DNA of 64,000 bases from Anastatus disparis (lineage: Eukaryota > Arthropoda > Insecta > Hymenoptera > Eupelmidae): assembly GCA_017163975.1 (NCBI GenBank), contig JAFFSR010000249.1, forward strand, positions 8,766,001 to 8,830,000. The letters run 5' to 3'. Every line of letters starts with the position of its first letter. Position 1 is the first letter of the stretch. Under the pieces are notes generated by a model. The model saw only the letters and a program-made list of their open reading frames with translations. It was not told the origin of the DNA and ran no database searches. Of this stretch, positions 21,424 through 32,632 are shown in pieces. The position numbers and the translations under genes were made by a program.

Positions 21424-21860
21424 AACCAACCCCCTCCCTCAGCCCCCCCTCAAACGTTTGTCGGCATAGCCCCCCCCTCAAATTACGTTGTAATTCCTCT
21501 TAAAAACGGCTATTCCAAAATTAACGTAACTTAGGCCCCCCTCAGCCCCCTCAATTTTTGTAGCCCCCCTCAGCCCCCCTCATATTGCCCCCCTCAAATT
21601 ACGTTGTAATCCCTCTTATAAATGGCTATTCCAAAATAAACGTAACTTAGGCCCCCCTCAGCCCCCTTCGCCCCCTCAATTTTTGTAACCCCCATCAGCC
21701 CCCTCAAATGTCTGTCGGCATAGCCCCCTCAAATGTCTGTCGGCATAGTCCCCTTAAATTACGTTGTAATTCCTCTTATAAATGGCTATTCCAAAATTGA
21801 CGTAACTTAGCCCCCCTCAATTTGCCCCTTCCTCACTTTTTATAGCCCCCCTCATTATTC
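21424..21860. repeat. C-rich minisatellite (CCCCCCTCA motif)
   Basis: Irregular tandem array mixing CCCCCTCA-type runs with a repeated AT-richer segment (CAAATTACGTTGTAATTCC ... GGCTATTCCAAAAT), seen three times at about 21479, 21595 and 21757. The opposite strand is made of G5-G7 runs every 10-20 bases in places. Confidence 0.9.
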
Positions 21861-22399
21861 CCTCCCCACTATAATATTATGATTAAGTAATAAGTAATAA
21901 AAAAATATTCTTATTATTAATAATATTCTATTATTATAATAACAATTATAACTAATTAAATATTTTTATAATTAGTAATATTTTATTATTATGATTGTAA
22001 CTGTAACTATTTAATAATATAAAGTTTTTTCGTATTCTAATATTGAATTTCAAAAATATAAATAAAAATTATTATTATTAATATTTTATTAATATAATTG
22101 CAAACATAATTAATTGATAATACAAAGCTTCCTCTCTGCATTTTCTTCATTCAGATAAATATATAATATTTTTATTTCTATTCTCATATTTTTATTTCTA
22201 TATAGTGTATCTTTATTTTTATTATTGAAAAAATTGATTAATTACAATAGTAAACTATGAACCACAAAATGAATTCAGCCTAATATCTATAGTTACTTTA
22301 TTAACAATAGTATTTAAATAAAACATGTTCTTTTTAAAATTAGAAATAAGATATTTACATATTTATCTTAATAAAAGATTTTTGGGCTTGAGACCAGCA

Positions 22400-24400
22400 T
22401 AATAATATATGGCTGCATTAAAAGCTTATAAAAAGCATTGTTTGTTGTCGCTAAAAGAAGCTAAAAAATTCATCTTCATTGTCGTTAAAAGAAGCTTACA
22501 AATTCATCTCCATTGTCGTTAAAAGAAGCTTACAAATTCATCTTTACTGTCGCTAAAAAAAGCTTACAAATTTATTATTGTCGCTGAAGCGATTGTTTGT
22601 TGTCGCTAAAAAAACTTTATACAAACATATAAATTTATTGTTTATTGCCGTTAAAAAAAGCTTCCAAATTTATTTTTTATAATCACTAAAAGAAACTTAC
22701 AAATTTATATCTCGCGGAAAACTTTACTCCAACTTTTTGTTTGCATAATAAGCATCGTCGTAAAAGAGGCCAAAAAGCGTACAAATTTATTGTTTACTGT
22801 CGCTAAAAAAGATTACAAATTCATTTATCATTGTTGCTGAAGTATACAGATTTATTGTTTATTGTTACCAAAAAAATCTAATATAAGCATACAAATTTAT
22901 TGGTTATTGTCGCTAAAAGAGGCTTACAAATTCATCTTTATTGTCGCCAAAAAAGCTTACAAATTTATTATTGTCGCTGAAGCGATTGTTTGCTATCGCT
23001 AAATAAATTTTATACAAGTATATAAATTTATTGTTTATTGTCGCTAAAAAAAGCTTACAAATTTATTTTTTATTATAATTAAAAGAAACTTATAAATTTA
23101 TATCTCATTGTCGTTGAAAAAAGCATACAAATTTATTGTTTACTGTCGTTAAAAATGATTACAAATTCATTTATTATTGTCGCTGAAGCGATTGTTTGTT
23201 GTCGCTAAAAAAATTTCAAACAAGCATATGAATTTATTGTTTAATGTCGCTAAAAAAAGCTTACAAATTTATTTGTCATAATCGCTAAAAGAAACTTACA
23301 AATTTATATCTCATTGTCGTTGAAAAAAGCGTACAAATTTATTGTTTACTGTCGCTAAAAAAGATTACAAATTCATTTATTATTGTTGCTGAAGCGTACA
23401 GATTTATTGTTTATTGTCACCAAAAAAATTCAATATAAGCATACAAATTTATTGGTCGTCGTCGCTAAAAAAAGCTTACAAATTCATCTTTATTGTCGCT
23501 AAAAAAGCTTACAAATTTATTATTGTCGCTGAAGCGATTGTTTGTTATCGCTAAATAAATTTTATACAAGTATATAAATTTATTGTTTATTGTCGCTAAA
23601 AAAAAGCTTACAAATTTATTTTTTATAATAATGAAAAGAAACATAAATTTTATATCTCATTGTCGTTGAAAAAAGCGTACAAATTTATTGTTTACTGTCG
23701 TTAAAAATGATTACAAATTCATTTATTATTGTCGCTGAAGCGATTGTTTGTTGTCGCTAAAAAAATTTCAAACAAGCATATAAATTTATTGTTTAATGTC
23801 GCTAAAAAAAGCTTACAAATTTATTTGTCATAATCGCTAAAAGAAACTTACAAATTTATATCTCATTGTTGTTGAAAAAAGCGTATAGATTTATTGTTTA
23901 TTGTCGCTAAAAAGATTACAAATTCATTTATTATTGTTGTTGAAGCGTACAGATCTATTGTTTGTTGTCACTTAAAAAATTTAATATTAGCATACAAATT
24001 TATTAGTTGTCGTTAAAAGAAGCTTACAAATTTATTTTTATTTTTGCTAAAAAAAGCGTACAAATTTATTGTTTACTACCACTAAAAAAGATTATAAAAG
24101 CGTACAAATTTATTATTTGTTGTCGCTAAAAGAAGCTTACAAAATCATTTTCATTGTCGATAAAAAAAGGTTACATATTTATTCTTCATAATTGCTAAAA
24201 GAAACTTATAAATTTATATTTTATTATCGCTGAAAAAAGCGTACAAATTTATTGTTTAGTGTCGTTAAAAAATATGTATATCTGTTTTTACTATTTTTAA
24301 AAAAAGTTCACAAATTTATTTTTATTGTCGTTGAAAAAAGCATACAGATTTATATTATATTAAAAATTTTAGTATTTTTTTTTTATTGTTGCTAAAATTA
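22400..24400 (+). repeat. Satellite arm of ~35-bp repeat (left)
   Basis: Dozens of diverged units of the form TTGTCGCTAAAAAAAGCTTACAAATTTA(TTGTTTA). A higher-order period of about 560 bp is visible: the stretch from ~23170 to ~23730 repeats the preceding ~560 bp, including GCTGAAGCGATTGTTTG landmarks. The complement of the same unit forms the right arm. Confidence 0.9.
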
Positions 24401-24662
24401 ATTTTATAAACTTCTTTTAAACTATCGCTCCAAACTAAATCAGAATTCTTTTCTGATATCTCAATAAATCAGTAAACATTTGCTGAAAAGATATGCTATC
24501 TCATATTTACGAGTAATGACGAAGTAACATGAATTTTTAAAGTATGGAAGATTTACTCGTATATACATAAGTTATAAATAATGAAACTTAATAATATTGA
24601 AAAATATTAAATTACACTATATATAATATAATAAGTATTATTATATTAATTTAGCAATAAAT

Positions 24663-25020
24663 ATGTTTACTTGCACTAAATGCAATCGATCATTTGAGAG
24701 ACATAACCATTTATTGAAACATAATAAGAAATTTCATTCATCAAAAATATATATTTGTTATATATGTGGAACAATATTAAAATATAAAAGAGGTTATATA
24801 AGATATTTAAAAAAACATAACAAACCTGAAAAATTAGAATGTACTATTTGCAAAAATAAATATATAAAAAAATGAACATTTAATAAGACACTTACAAAGT
24901 CATGCATATAATTATAATAATATTTGCAACATTTGTGGAAAAGGATTTCATCGAAAAGATAATTTATTACGTCACATAAAAATACATAAAAATGTAAAGT
25001 ATATATTAATAACATTAAAA
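24663..25020 (+). pseudogene. C2H2 zinc-finger protein, frameshifted
   Basis: An ATG at 24663 opens with FTCTKCNRSFERHNHLLKHN, a canonical first finger. A second finger (CYIC...YLKKH) has Tyr where the first His is expected. The third begins CTICKNKYIKK and then the frame stops at a TGA at about 24873. One base over, the third finger's HLIRHLQSH and a good fourth finger (CNICGKGF...LLRHIKIH) follow to ~24990. A one-base change in the A-run at 24865-24872 explains the break. Nucleic-acid-binding function is expected. It sits 170 bp upstream of the OB-fold gene in the same orientation inside the foldback element. It could be an exon boundary rather than a mutation, but no splice signals fit well. 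Confidence 0.7.
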
Positions 25021-25618
25021 AAATTAATACAATAAATATATAAAAATAATATCTTATTTATAATATTTAATTACTTTTATATTTATATAATACTTTTTAA
25101 AAAAAAATACATTATAAGAAATGTATAATCAACTTATTTATCATTAACATTTATTAAATTATTAAATAATTTATTTATAGAATTAACATGAGTGAAAAAA
25201 ATTTAAAAAGAAAAAGCGATGATAAATATCAAGATCATATTTCCAAAAAAGAAAAAAAATACCGTTTTCGTCAACGGAATTTTTAAAATCTAAAATTGTA
25301 ATAGGAGATCAATCAGCGTATGTATTAAAAACTTTATTAAAAAAATCAAAAACATAATATATGATATAAATATTTTTGTTTATATATAATAGATCTCTGG
25401 TTGCATATATTGAAGAAATTTCAGAAGAACAAGTTTTTGTTAACAAACAAAAACAGATTGATTTCAGGATTTTAAAATTCATATTAAATGATTCTGAAGG
25501 ATTCAGAATTCAATGCAATATTTACGATGAAAATATTGCAAAATTCAAAAAAAATCTAAAATTAAACGAAGTAAATTTTAATAATATACAATATTATTAG
25601 TGCCACTGTACAATAGAG

Positions 25619-28155
25619 GTGCCTGAATATATTTTCTGTTCTGTGCAAGTTGGCGGCTCCGAGCCCGTGCTGGTTTCTGTCATTTATCGTCCTCCTGCTG
25701 TTTCGTTTACTAGAAATTCTAATTTGTTGATTGATTTGAGAAATTTTTGTTCGGACTATTCCCATAAAATTATAATGGGGGACTTGAATGCCGATCTCCT
25801 TAAAGAGAGCAGTGATGCTAAGTTTCTTAGTAAGCTGTCGGCTGAGCTTTCGTTACAGTTGGTCCAGCACGGTGCTACGCATCATACTCCTACGTCTCAC
25901 ACGTGGATTGACCTGATCTTTGTTGATGACAATGACGTGGTGCTTGATGCACGGAACCTACCGGCGAGCTTTCACAGTCGGCATAATTTAATTGACGTCT
26001 GTTTGCCTTGCAACACTATAACTTTTGATCAAAAACCTATCATGTATAGGAACTATAAAAATATTTGTCCAACTGCATTGGGAGAGAAACTTGCCGGCTG
26101 TGATTGGTCGCCGCTTATGACTGACGCGGTTGATCCTGAATCTGCACTTGGTTGCCTCTGTGACAATCTCACTGCTGCAATCGAGAATTTGGCGCCGTTG
26201 AAAGCGCTCAAGCCTAATAAAAATAAGTTTCCATGGGTAGATGAAGAATTGTCGTGGATGCGGCGTAAGAGAGATGCTACATATCGTAGATACAAACGGA
26301 CAGAGGACAAGCAGTATCTCCTTGAATTTCTGCGGTTGCGTAGGGTGGTAGACGAACGCACGGACCATGCTAAGACTGCTTATATTCACAATAGACTGTT
26401 TGATGCTCTTGCGGGTGGTAATGTCTGGAAGGAGTTGAGAGACCTGGGACTGCTATCCGGACCTCAAGGGGATTTGAATGGATTCACTCCGGATGAGCTT
26501 AATGCGCACTTTGCTGGGGTGTCAGTCTCGCCGCAGGAGGATAGTGAAGAGCGATTGAGAATTCTTTCTCAATGCAATGAAAGTGGGTTTACCTTTAAAC
26601 CAATTAGTTTTAATGATGTTGTTCTTGCAATTTCACATTTTTCCTCACAGGCTTGTGGTGAGGATGGCATTCCGCAAAGCGTGATAGTTAAAGCTTTACC
26701 ATTTATTGGTGAACATCTTGTGACTCTGTTCAACTCCTCTTTTGCACGGGGGTCTTCCCTTGCCGTTGGAAGCAAGCACGTATTATACCATTGAAAAAGT
26801 GTGCTGCACCTAAGCAACCAAAAGATTTTAGGCCTATAGCCATCTTATGTTTTCTTTCAAAGGTTCTTGAGAAGATCGCCCATGACCAACTGCAGGAGTA
26901 CATTACATCCAAAAAATTGCTCGATCCTATGCAGACGGGCTTCAGGAAAAACCATTCTACGCAGACTGCTGTACTTAAGCTTACGGACGATATAAGGTCA
27001 GGTCTAGACAGGAAACTTGTCACGTTACTGCTACTTTTTGACTTTAGTAAGGCATTCGACACGATCTCTCCCTCCAAACTTCTTGCGAGGCTTAGATCGA
27101 TGGGGTTCTCTAGGGCCGCACTCGGATGGATTAACTCCTATTTATCAGGTAGGAAACAAATGGTTTCCACACATTTGAAGGAGGAATCGAATTGGCTAAC
27201 AACCAATCTAGGAGTACCTCAGGGTTCGGTGCTGGGGCCTCTGTTGTTTTGCCTTTACATAAATGACGTACGTGACGCACTGGACTCTGGTTGCGTCGGG
27301 CATCTGCTGTATGCGGATGATCTTCAAATTTATACACAGGTCTCTTATGATGATGTGGACGAGGGGATTCGTATTTTACAGAGGGCGGCCAGGGCGGTGT
27401 CGGGGTGGGCTGCTGGTGTTTCTCTCACTTTGAATGCTAGTAAAACAAAGGCGATCGTCTTTGGAAGTAATCGTTTTATTAAAAATTTTTATTCGGGTGA
27501 GCCAAGGACGATTGACCTAGGGAGCGGTATCGGTATTCCTTTCTCTGACACCGTTACGAGCCTTGGTGTTGTACTCGACTCTAAACTGTCGTGGGAACCG
27601 CATATTAATATGCTGACTAAAAAATTCAATAGAGTGATTTATAGCCTGCGGTTTTTCCGTCGGTACACCACTGAGGCTCTGCGTAAGCAGCTCGCAACCG
27701 CCCTGCTGTTTCCACATCTTGATTATTGCTCAGTGGTTTTGCTCGATGCTTCGCAGGAGTTACGAAGACGGCTACAGACAATGCAAAATTCATGTGTGGG
27801 ATATGTATTAGGCGTGAGAATGGGTGATCACATCTCTCCCCATAGACATGCTTTGGGTTGGCTACGTACTGATTCGAGGAGACAGTATTTTATGGCTTTA
27901 CTTATGTACAAAATCGTACGTATGAATACTCCCGAATATCTAGTGGGTCTCTTCACTAGATATATACCCAGAGCGACCACTAGGGGTGAGATTAAAGATC
28001 TTGCGGTGCCCTTCATGCGCACTGAGACTGGAAGAAATTCCTTTCAAGTTCAAGGTGCGCATTTTTGGAACTCCCTACCTGCTGATATTAAAAATCTTCT
28101 ATCAATCGGCAGGTTTAAAGCCGCTCTGAGGAGGTTTTTACTCGACCTCGATTAA
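25619..28155 (+). pseudogene. Endonuclease-reverse transcriptase of non-LTR element
   Basis: First part (25619-26794, frame 2): endonuclease motifs VIYRPP, GDLNADLL and TWIDLIFV in the first ~110 residues, then a linker. Second part (to 28155, frame 1): RT with FRPIAILCFLSKVLEKI, FDFSKAFDTI (motif A), GVPQGSVLGPLLF (motif B) and LLYADDLQIY (motif C, catalytic YADD intact), then thumb and a C-terminal domain. The frames join across the G5 run at 26748-26752, where one base appears to be missing. Apart from that break and the 5' truncation no stop is seen, so the copy is young but inactive. Confidence 0.9.
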
Positions 28156-28681
28156 ACAGTATTATTTTCGGACTATATCATATGTGTTAATTTATTATGT
28201 GATGTACCCTTTATAGATTTAAGGCATGATTGTATTTATTGGCGTGTATGTAGGATGTGTGTGCATAGAGTGAATGATTATATTTTTATCAGATTGACTT
28301 GTATATTACTGTACATTCAACTTGCTGTGATTTTAACTTACTGTATACTGCTGATATTTCGACTGCGCTCTTTACACGCTTGATTTTATGTAATTATTTT
28401 GACTGATAGATATTGAGACTGATTTTTAACTATATTATTTATACTTTTTGCGTGTATTTATTCGTGTTATCTGTGATATCGCTTTTATTTAATTTATTGA
28501 CTTACTATTACAGTATTACTATCTCTATTATGTTTTATGACTGTGATATCATACTGTACTATTTTGATTTTATATGTACAAGGCTATTTAAAGTATTTTT
28601 ATGTATTTTTTCAACTTCATTTGTAATTTTTCACGCTTTTTTGTAATTATAATACAAAATAAACAATATCTAATCTAATCT
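28156..28681 (+). other. 3' UTR of the non-LTR element
   Basis: About 525 bases after the RT stop codon, T-rich, ending AATACAAAATAAACAATATC and then TAATC repeats. No coding sequence. Confidence 0.75.
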
Positions 28682-29519
28682 AATATTATTAATTACAACT
28701 TAATATTAAACATTTTTTAATATTTCAGAAAATATTATTAGAGAACGTTAATGTATTAAAAGCAAGAGGATACAATAAAGGAAATCGAACATATGACTTA
28801 ACATTAAAATATTATTCGAATATTACTCATTTAGGCGAATACAACATATTGAAAAATAAACCAATTAAAATAAATTTCGAAGAAATAAAATTAAGACCTG
28901 GATTAATTAGTAATTAAATATTATTGAAAAAAAATATAATAATTTGAATAAATAATTTTTTATTTTTTAGAAATACAAGGGTACTAAAAAAATTCTTTTG
29001 TACAAAAACATAAAAAAAATGCATCAGAATACATCGGAACAATAACGGATGGACAATATAAATTGGACGTTTTATTAAATAAATTAGAAAATGAATATGT
29101 GAATTGGGAAAGAGGAACAAAACTAGAAATCATCGGAGAAATAGAAGAAAATAGTAAAAATAATTATAATAATATATTATATGCATATACACTCATGAGA
29201 ATATTCATGTATATTTATATATAGATGTATATTTATATATTTAGAAAAATTTATAGATATTTCATACATATTAAAATTAAAAAGATTGGAATTCATTAAA
29301 GTATTAAATGATGAAAACATGGAGTTAGAGGACCTTATATTAGCAAATGAAATAATTTTAAATAAGGTAAATTAAATATTTTCATTTCCTTACATTAGTT
29401 AATACAATATTCACATTATAAAATGATTATTTTTCAAGGTCACAGAAAAACAAATTGATGATAATTAAAATAATATTGATTATAAAATAATATTGATTTA
29501 CTACAAAAAAAATAAATTT

Positions 29520-30400
29520 ATAAGTTTTTTTTAACAAGAATAAAAAATATATTTGTAAGCTTGTAATAAAATATAAATTCGTAAGCTTCTTTTAGCGACA
29601 ATGAAATTTAATGACATATTAAATAAATATTTGAAATTATTTAAAAAACTGTACAAGCTTTTTTAGCGACAATGAAAAATAAATATGTAAGCTTTTCATA
29701 ACTACAATAAAATTTAAATTTGTAAACTTCTATTAGCGACAATAGAAAATAAGTCTATAAAATTATTTCAATAATAATAACAAATTAATCTGTAAGCTCC
29801 TTTTAGCGACAATAAACTTGTATGCTTATATGAAATTCTTTTAGCGACAATAAACAATAGATCTGTATGCTTCAGCGACAATAATAAATAAATTTGTAAG
29901 CTTTTTTAGCGACAATGAAAAAAAAGTGTACGCTTCTTTAGCGTGAAATTTAACGACATATTAAATAAATATTTGAAATAATTTAAACTTTTTTTTAGTA
30001 AAAATACAAAACAACTGTACAAGCTTCTTTAACGACAATAAAAAATAAATATGTAAGCTTTTTATAACTACAATGAAATTTAAATTTGTAAACTTCTATT
30101 AGCAACAATAAAAAATAAGTATATAAAATTATTTCAGTAATAATAACAAATTAATTTGTAAGCTCTTTTTAGCGACAACAAACAATAAATTTGTATGCTT
30201 ATATGAGATTTTTTTAGCGACAACAAACAATAGATCTATATGTTTCAGCGACAATAATAAATTAATTTGTAAGCTTTTTTAGCGATAATGAAAAAAAAGT
30301 GTACGCTTTTTTAGCGACAGTAAAAAATAAAAACGTTAGCTTCTTTTAGCTACAAAAAACACTCCTAATGCAGCCATATATTTATATATGTTGGTCTCAA
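29520..30400 (-). repeat. Satellite arm of ~35-bp repeat (right, inverted)
   Basis: Complement of the left arm: units such as AAATTTGTAAGCTTTTTTAGCGACAAT repeated about 25 times, shorter than the left arm (0.9 kb against 2.0 kb). A higher-order period of ~360-370 bp is visible (29570-29935 against 29940-30310). Confidence 0.88.
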
Positions 30401-30863
30401 GTCCAAAAATAAAAAATGCAGAGAGGGAGCGTTTTTTTTTGCATTTTATGTATAAAATTTATGACATAAGAAGATAAAAATATTTATTTATGATTATAAT
30501 TTTCAATTATTCTATTACTCTATTTTTTATTATTCGCTAATAATTATTATTAAATATTATTATATACAATCATAACTTGAAATTTAAATGTTATTTACTA
30601 TTCTATTTTTAATTTATTTCAAAAATATATAAGTTTGATTCATTGTAAACTTTTGAATATCGCGTTTAACCATCTTTTTTTTATTAATTCTAATTCTATA
30701 ACTTCATATCTTATATTTTTATGTATCGATGTTTTCTATTGAACTTTTTTCACATTCACAAATATGAAATTTCAACTCATTATGTCCTACTCTTCTATTT
30801 AATTTTGGAATGTGTGTATTCGGGGGGTTGGCGAGTGGAGCGAGCAGGGGAGAACCCCCCCTA

Positions 30864-30867
<4 letters not shown>

Positions 30868-30920
<53 letters not shown>
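30868..30920. repeat. (TA)n microsatellite
   Basis: About 26 TA units. Preceded by GGGGGGTTGGCGAGTGGAGC and AGAACCCCCCCTAG, a GC-rich block with inverted symmetry to the C-rich tract next to the left (TA)n. Confidence 0.95.
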
Positions 30921-30925
<5 letters not shown>

Positions 30926-31039
30926 AAACGTATTAATTCTAAATTGATTTTCACTCAAATAATGGATGAAAGAATAGAGTTTCTACAGAATCCTTTTAAC
31001 GGCAGATGTATGAAAAGATTTATGAATTATTACCAAATG

Positions 31040-31510
31040 AATTCATGAATCCTTTAAAAATTCTCCCATGGTAAGGATTCTGTAATAATTCTATGCCCGG
31101 GGTATATTCTTTTTAGAAACAATGCAATGAAATATTTTTTAAATAATTCATATCATTCTTACAAAATTCTTTCATTGAAAGGATTTGTAATAATTTATAA
31201 ATTCTTTATAAAAGATTTTAACCTTTAGAGGGCCGGAGTTTTGAAAAATTTGAAAATCGAATTTTTCTATAGGAATGTGGTCTAAGGTCCCTGAGTTAGA
31301 GCCAAACTAAGTTGCGATGTTGGTGAGTCAGACCCCTTACGCCCAGAGGCGTATTCCGGCCCTCTAAAGGTTAATGTATTATTTTTAAAAGAATAATACT
31401 CCGGACATAGAATTATTTCGGAATCCTTACAATGAAACATTTTTGAAAGATTACTATCCTTACATGCATTCTTTCAGAATCCTTTCAGAATTAATTCATG
31501 CTGTATGGGT
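31040..31510. repeat. Diverged foldback repeat interrupted by a MITE
   Basis: 31048-31115 (CATGAATCCTTTAAAAATTC ... ATAGAATTATT complement) pairs with 31385-31505 with moderate divergence. The MITE at 31222-31370 occupies the region between the arms. Confidence 0.6.
31222..31370. mobile_element. piggyBac-type MITE, 149 bp
   Basis: Ends CCTTTAGAGGGCCGGA and TCCGGCCCTCTAAAGG are perfect inverted repeats, flanked by TTAA on both sides (31218-31221, 31371-31374). TTAA target and a CCTTT-type terminus fit piggyBac. No coding sequence. Confidence 0.88.
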
Positions 31511-31894
31511 ACTTAATAGATTTGCTCCAAAACTTGTACACACTTTATTTGCTACTGTCATAAGAAAACAAGCTTTTGAAAACTAATTTTCTTAGCATAG
31601 TCACAGCTTTAGAGAAATTTAAAGATTTTGAAAATAATTTTGTTTTTTCCTTTTCTTTTTTTTTATTTAATATAAAGTTCTCAATGGGTTTGTTCTAAAT
31701 TTTGCATATAAATTATTTGCGACTCCCAAAAGAAGGAAAATTTTTAAAAACTAATTTTTTAGCATAGTTTTAATTCTTGAGCATTCTGAAAATTTTTAAT
31801 AGAAATTTCAAGACAATATATGAGTTATATAAATGGTTTTGCTAATGAAATATTGCTAATGAATCATTTTTTACATTGAAAATACCTTTTAAAA

Positions 31895-31975
31895 AAAAAT
31901 CATATTACTTAAACTCAATAAGCTCTATAAGAAAGCATTGCGTCAAAGCACTTGGCAGCGTTTTTTTTTAAATAA
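31895..31975 (+). repeat. Dispersed repeat fragment, inverted copy at 54958-55040
   Basis: ACTCAATAAGCTCTATAAGAAAGCATTGCGTCAAAGCACT is found with few changes in reverse at 54965-55020. There it adjoins a decayed RT fragment, so both are probably pieces of one non-LTR family. Confidence 0.75.
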
Positions 31976-32359
31976 AGCGATAAAATAAATTTTTATTTAT
32001 CAAAGAAATATTGCTATTTATTATAAAGGATGAGACAAAGGACGGAAATTCAGAGAAATTCGCAAGATTTTTTTTTCAAATTCCCAGATGCAGTTAAATG
32101 CGGAATTTCGTTAAATTCTAATCATATAAAAAACTCATTTAGAAACAAATGACAGTTAACGGTTCGTTTACATTCAACGGCAGTATCGATCGAGACCTGG
32201 ACAGGGTTTCGTAGTCTTTTTCAAGTCAAGGTGATGTGATAGAGTATATGATTTTTACATACTTACCGACATTGCTATTTTCCAAATTTTTAATCTTTAT
32301 TCAAATGTTTTCCGAAATATCTCTATATTGTGCTTTTTGTTAGTTAAAATGTAAGGTTT

Positions 32360-32632
32360 TGTGGGGACACACACATGTTTATCTATGCATATGGCGCTAT
32401 AAGTGCGCCAATATACATCTCAGCGTATACTTATGAATGACTCTGCGCAGGCTCATAATCAGACGAGGAAGTAGCAGCGCTCAAGCTGCTTGCTTGTACT
32501 TCAGTCTTACTCTGCTAGCCACTGCGCTTAGTCGCATTGGCTCTCTAATAAAGTCACACTTAACTTATATAGTTTTGACTTATTTCCAGATCTAATCCTT
32601 CTTCTATTAACACCTGTATCCTGTGCGTTACA
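32360..32632 (+). repeat. LTR remnant A (TG...ACA)
   Basis: Begins TGTGGGGACACACACATG and ends TCCTGTGCGTTACA, with TAATAAAGTCACACTT as a likely polyadenylation region. A second copy is at 37239-38192 and a partial reverse copy at 48553-48717, so it is the LTR of a multicopy element. The sequence after it (ACTAGTGATCCCGTC) looks like a retroelement leader and primer-binding zone, but no gag or pol follows. Family unresolved (Ty3/gypsy or BEL). Confidence 0.7.

Larger units (their letters stand above)
25600..28681 (+). mobile_element. 5'-truncated non-LTR retrotransposon (CR1/Jockey-like)
   Basis: AATATTATTA is duplicated at 25590-25599 and 28682-28691. The element ends in (TCTAA)n-type short repeats rather than poly(A). 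It carries the C-terminal half of an AP endonuclease and a complete reverse transcriptase, but lacks ORF1 and the endonuclease start, so it is truncated at the 5' end. Its GC content is clearly higher than the AT-rich host element, marking it as foreign. It lies in intron 2 of the OB-fold gene. Confidence 0.9.
25188..29468 (+). pseudogene. Six-exon OB-fold (RPA-like) gene with lesions
   Basis: Exons read from phase-consistent splice sites: 25188-25317, 25393-25570, 28729-28909, 28971-29153, 29245-29366, 29439-29468. Donors are GTATGT, GTAAAT, GTAATT, GTAAAA, GTAAAT; acceptors are TAG or CAG after T-rich tracts. The product (~270 residues) begins with a Lys-rich tail and continues with beta-rich segments such as SLVAYIEEISEEQVFV, FRIQCNIYDENIAKFKKNL, VNVLKARGYNKGNRTYDLTL and ASEYIGTITDGQYKLDVLLN, reminiscent of the single-stranded-DNA-binding OB folds of replication protein A large subunit. 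Lesions: a one-base shift in the A-run of exon 1 (near 25250-25260) and TAA at 28985-28987 in exon 4. Intron 2 contains the non-LTR insertion at 25600-28681. RPA-likeness is a fold-level impression only. Confidence 0.55.
21360..30925. mobile_element. Foldback-like element with zinc-finger and OB-fold genes
   Basis: Inverted arms made of a ~35-bp tandem repeat lie at ~22390-24420 and ~29520-30400; beyond them are matching inverted single-copy parts (CCTCTCTGCATTTT at ~22132 and its complement at ~30413; GGGCTTGAGACCAGCATA at ~22384 and GGTCTCAAGTCC at ~30393). Farther out both sides have a C-rich tract and then (TA)n, in mirror order (21362-21400 left, 30868-30920 right), which may be the true edges. 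Inside on the + strand are a C2H2 zinc-finger gene and a spliced OB-fold gene. Structure resembles Drosophila FB-type foldback elements, but no transposase is recognised. Outer limits are uncertain. Confidence 0.6.

Noticed and set aside
22400..24400. CRISPR-like look of regularly spaced repeats
   Set aside because: Units are contiguous and diverged with no unique spacers, form a higher-order tandem array, and appear inverted at the other end; the DNA is eukaryotic.
30719..31048. Open frames rich in Ile-Tyr
   Set aside because: They are translations of the (TA)n microsatellite.
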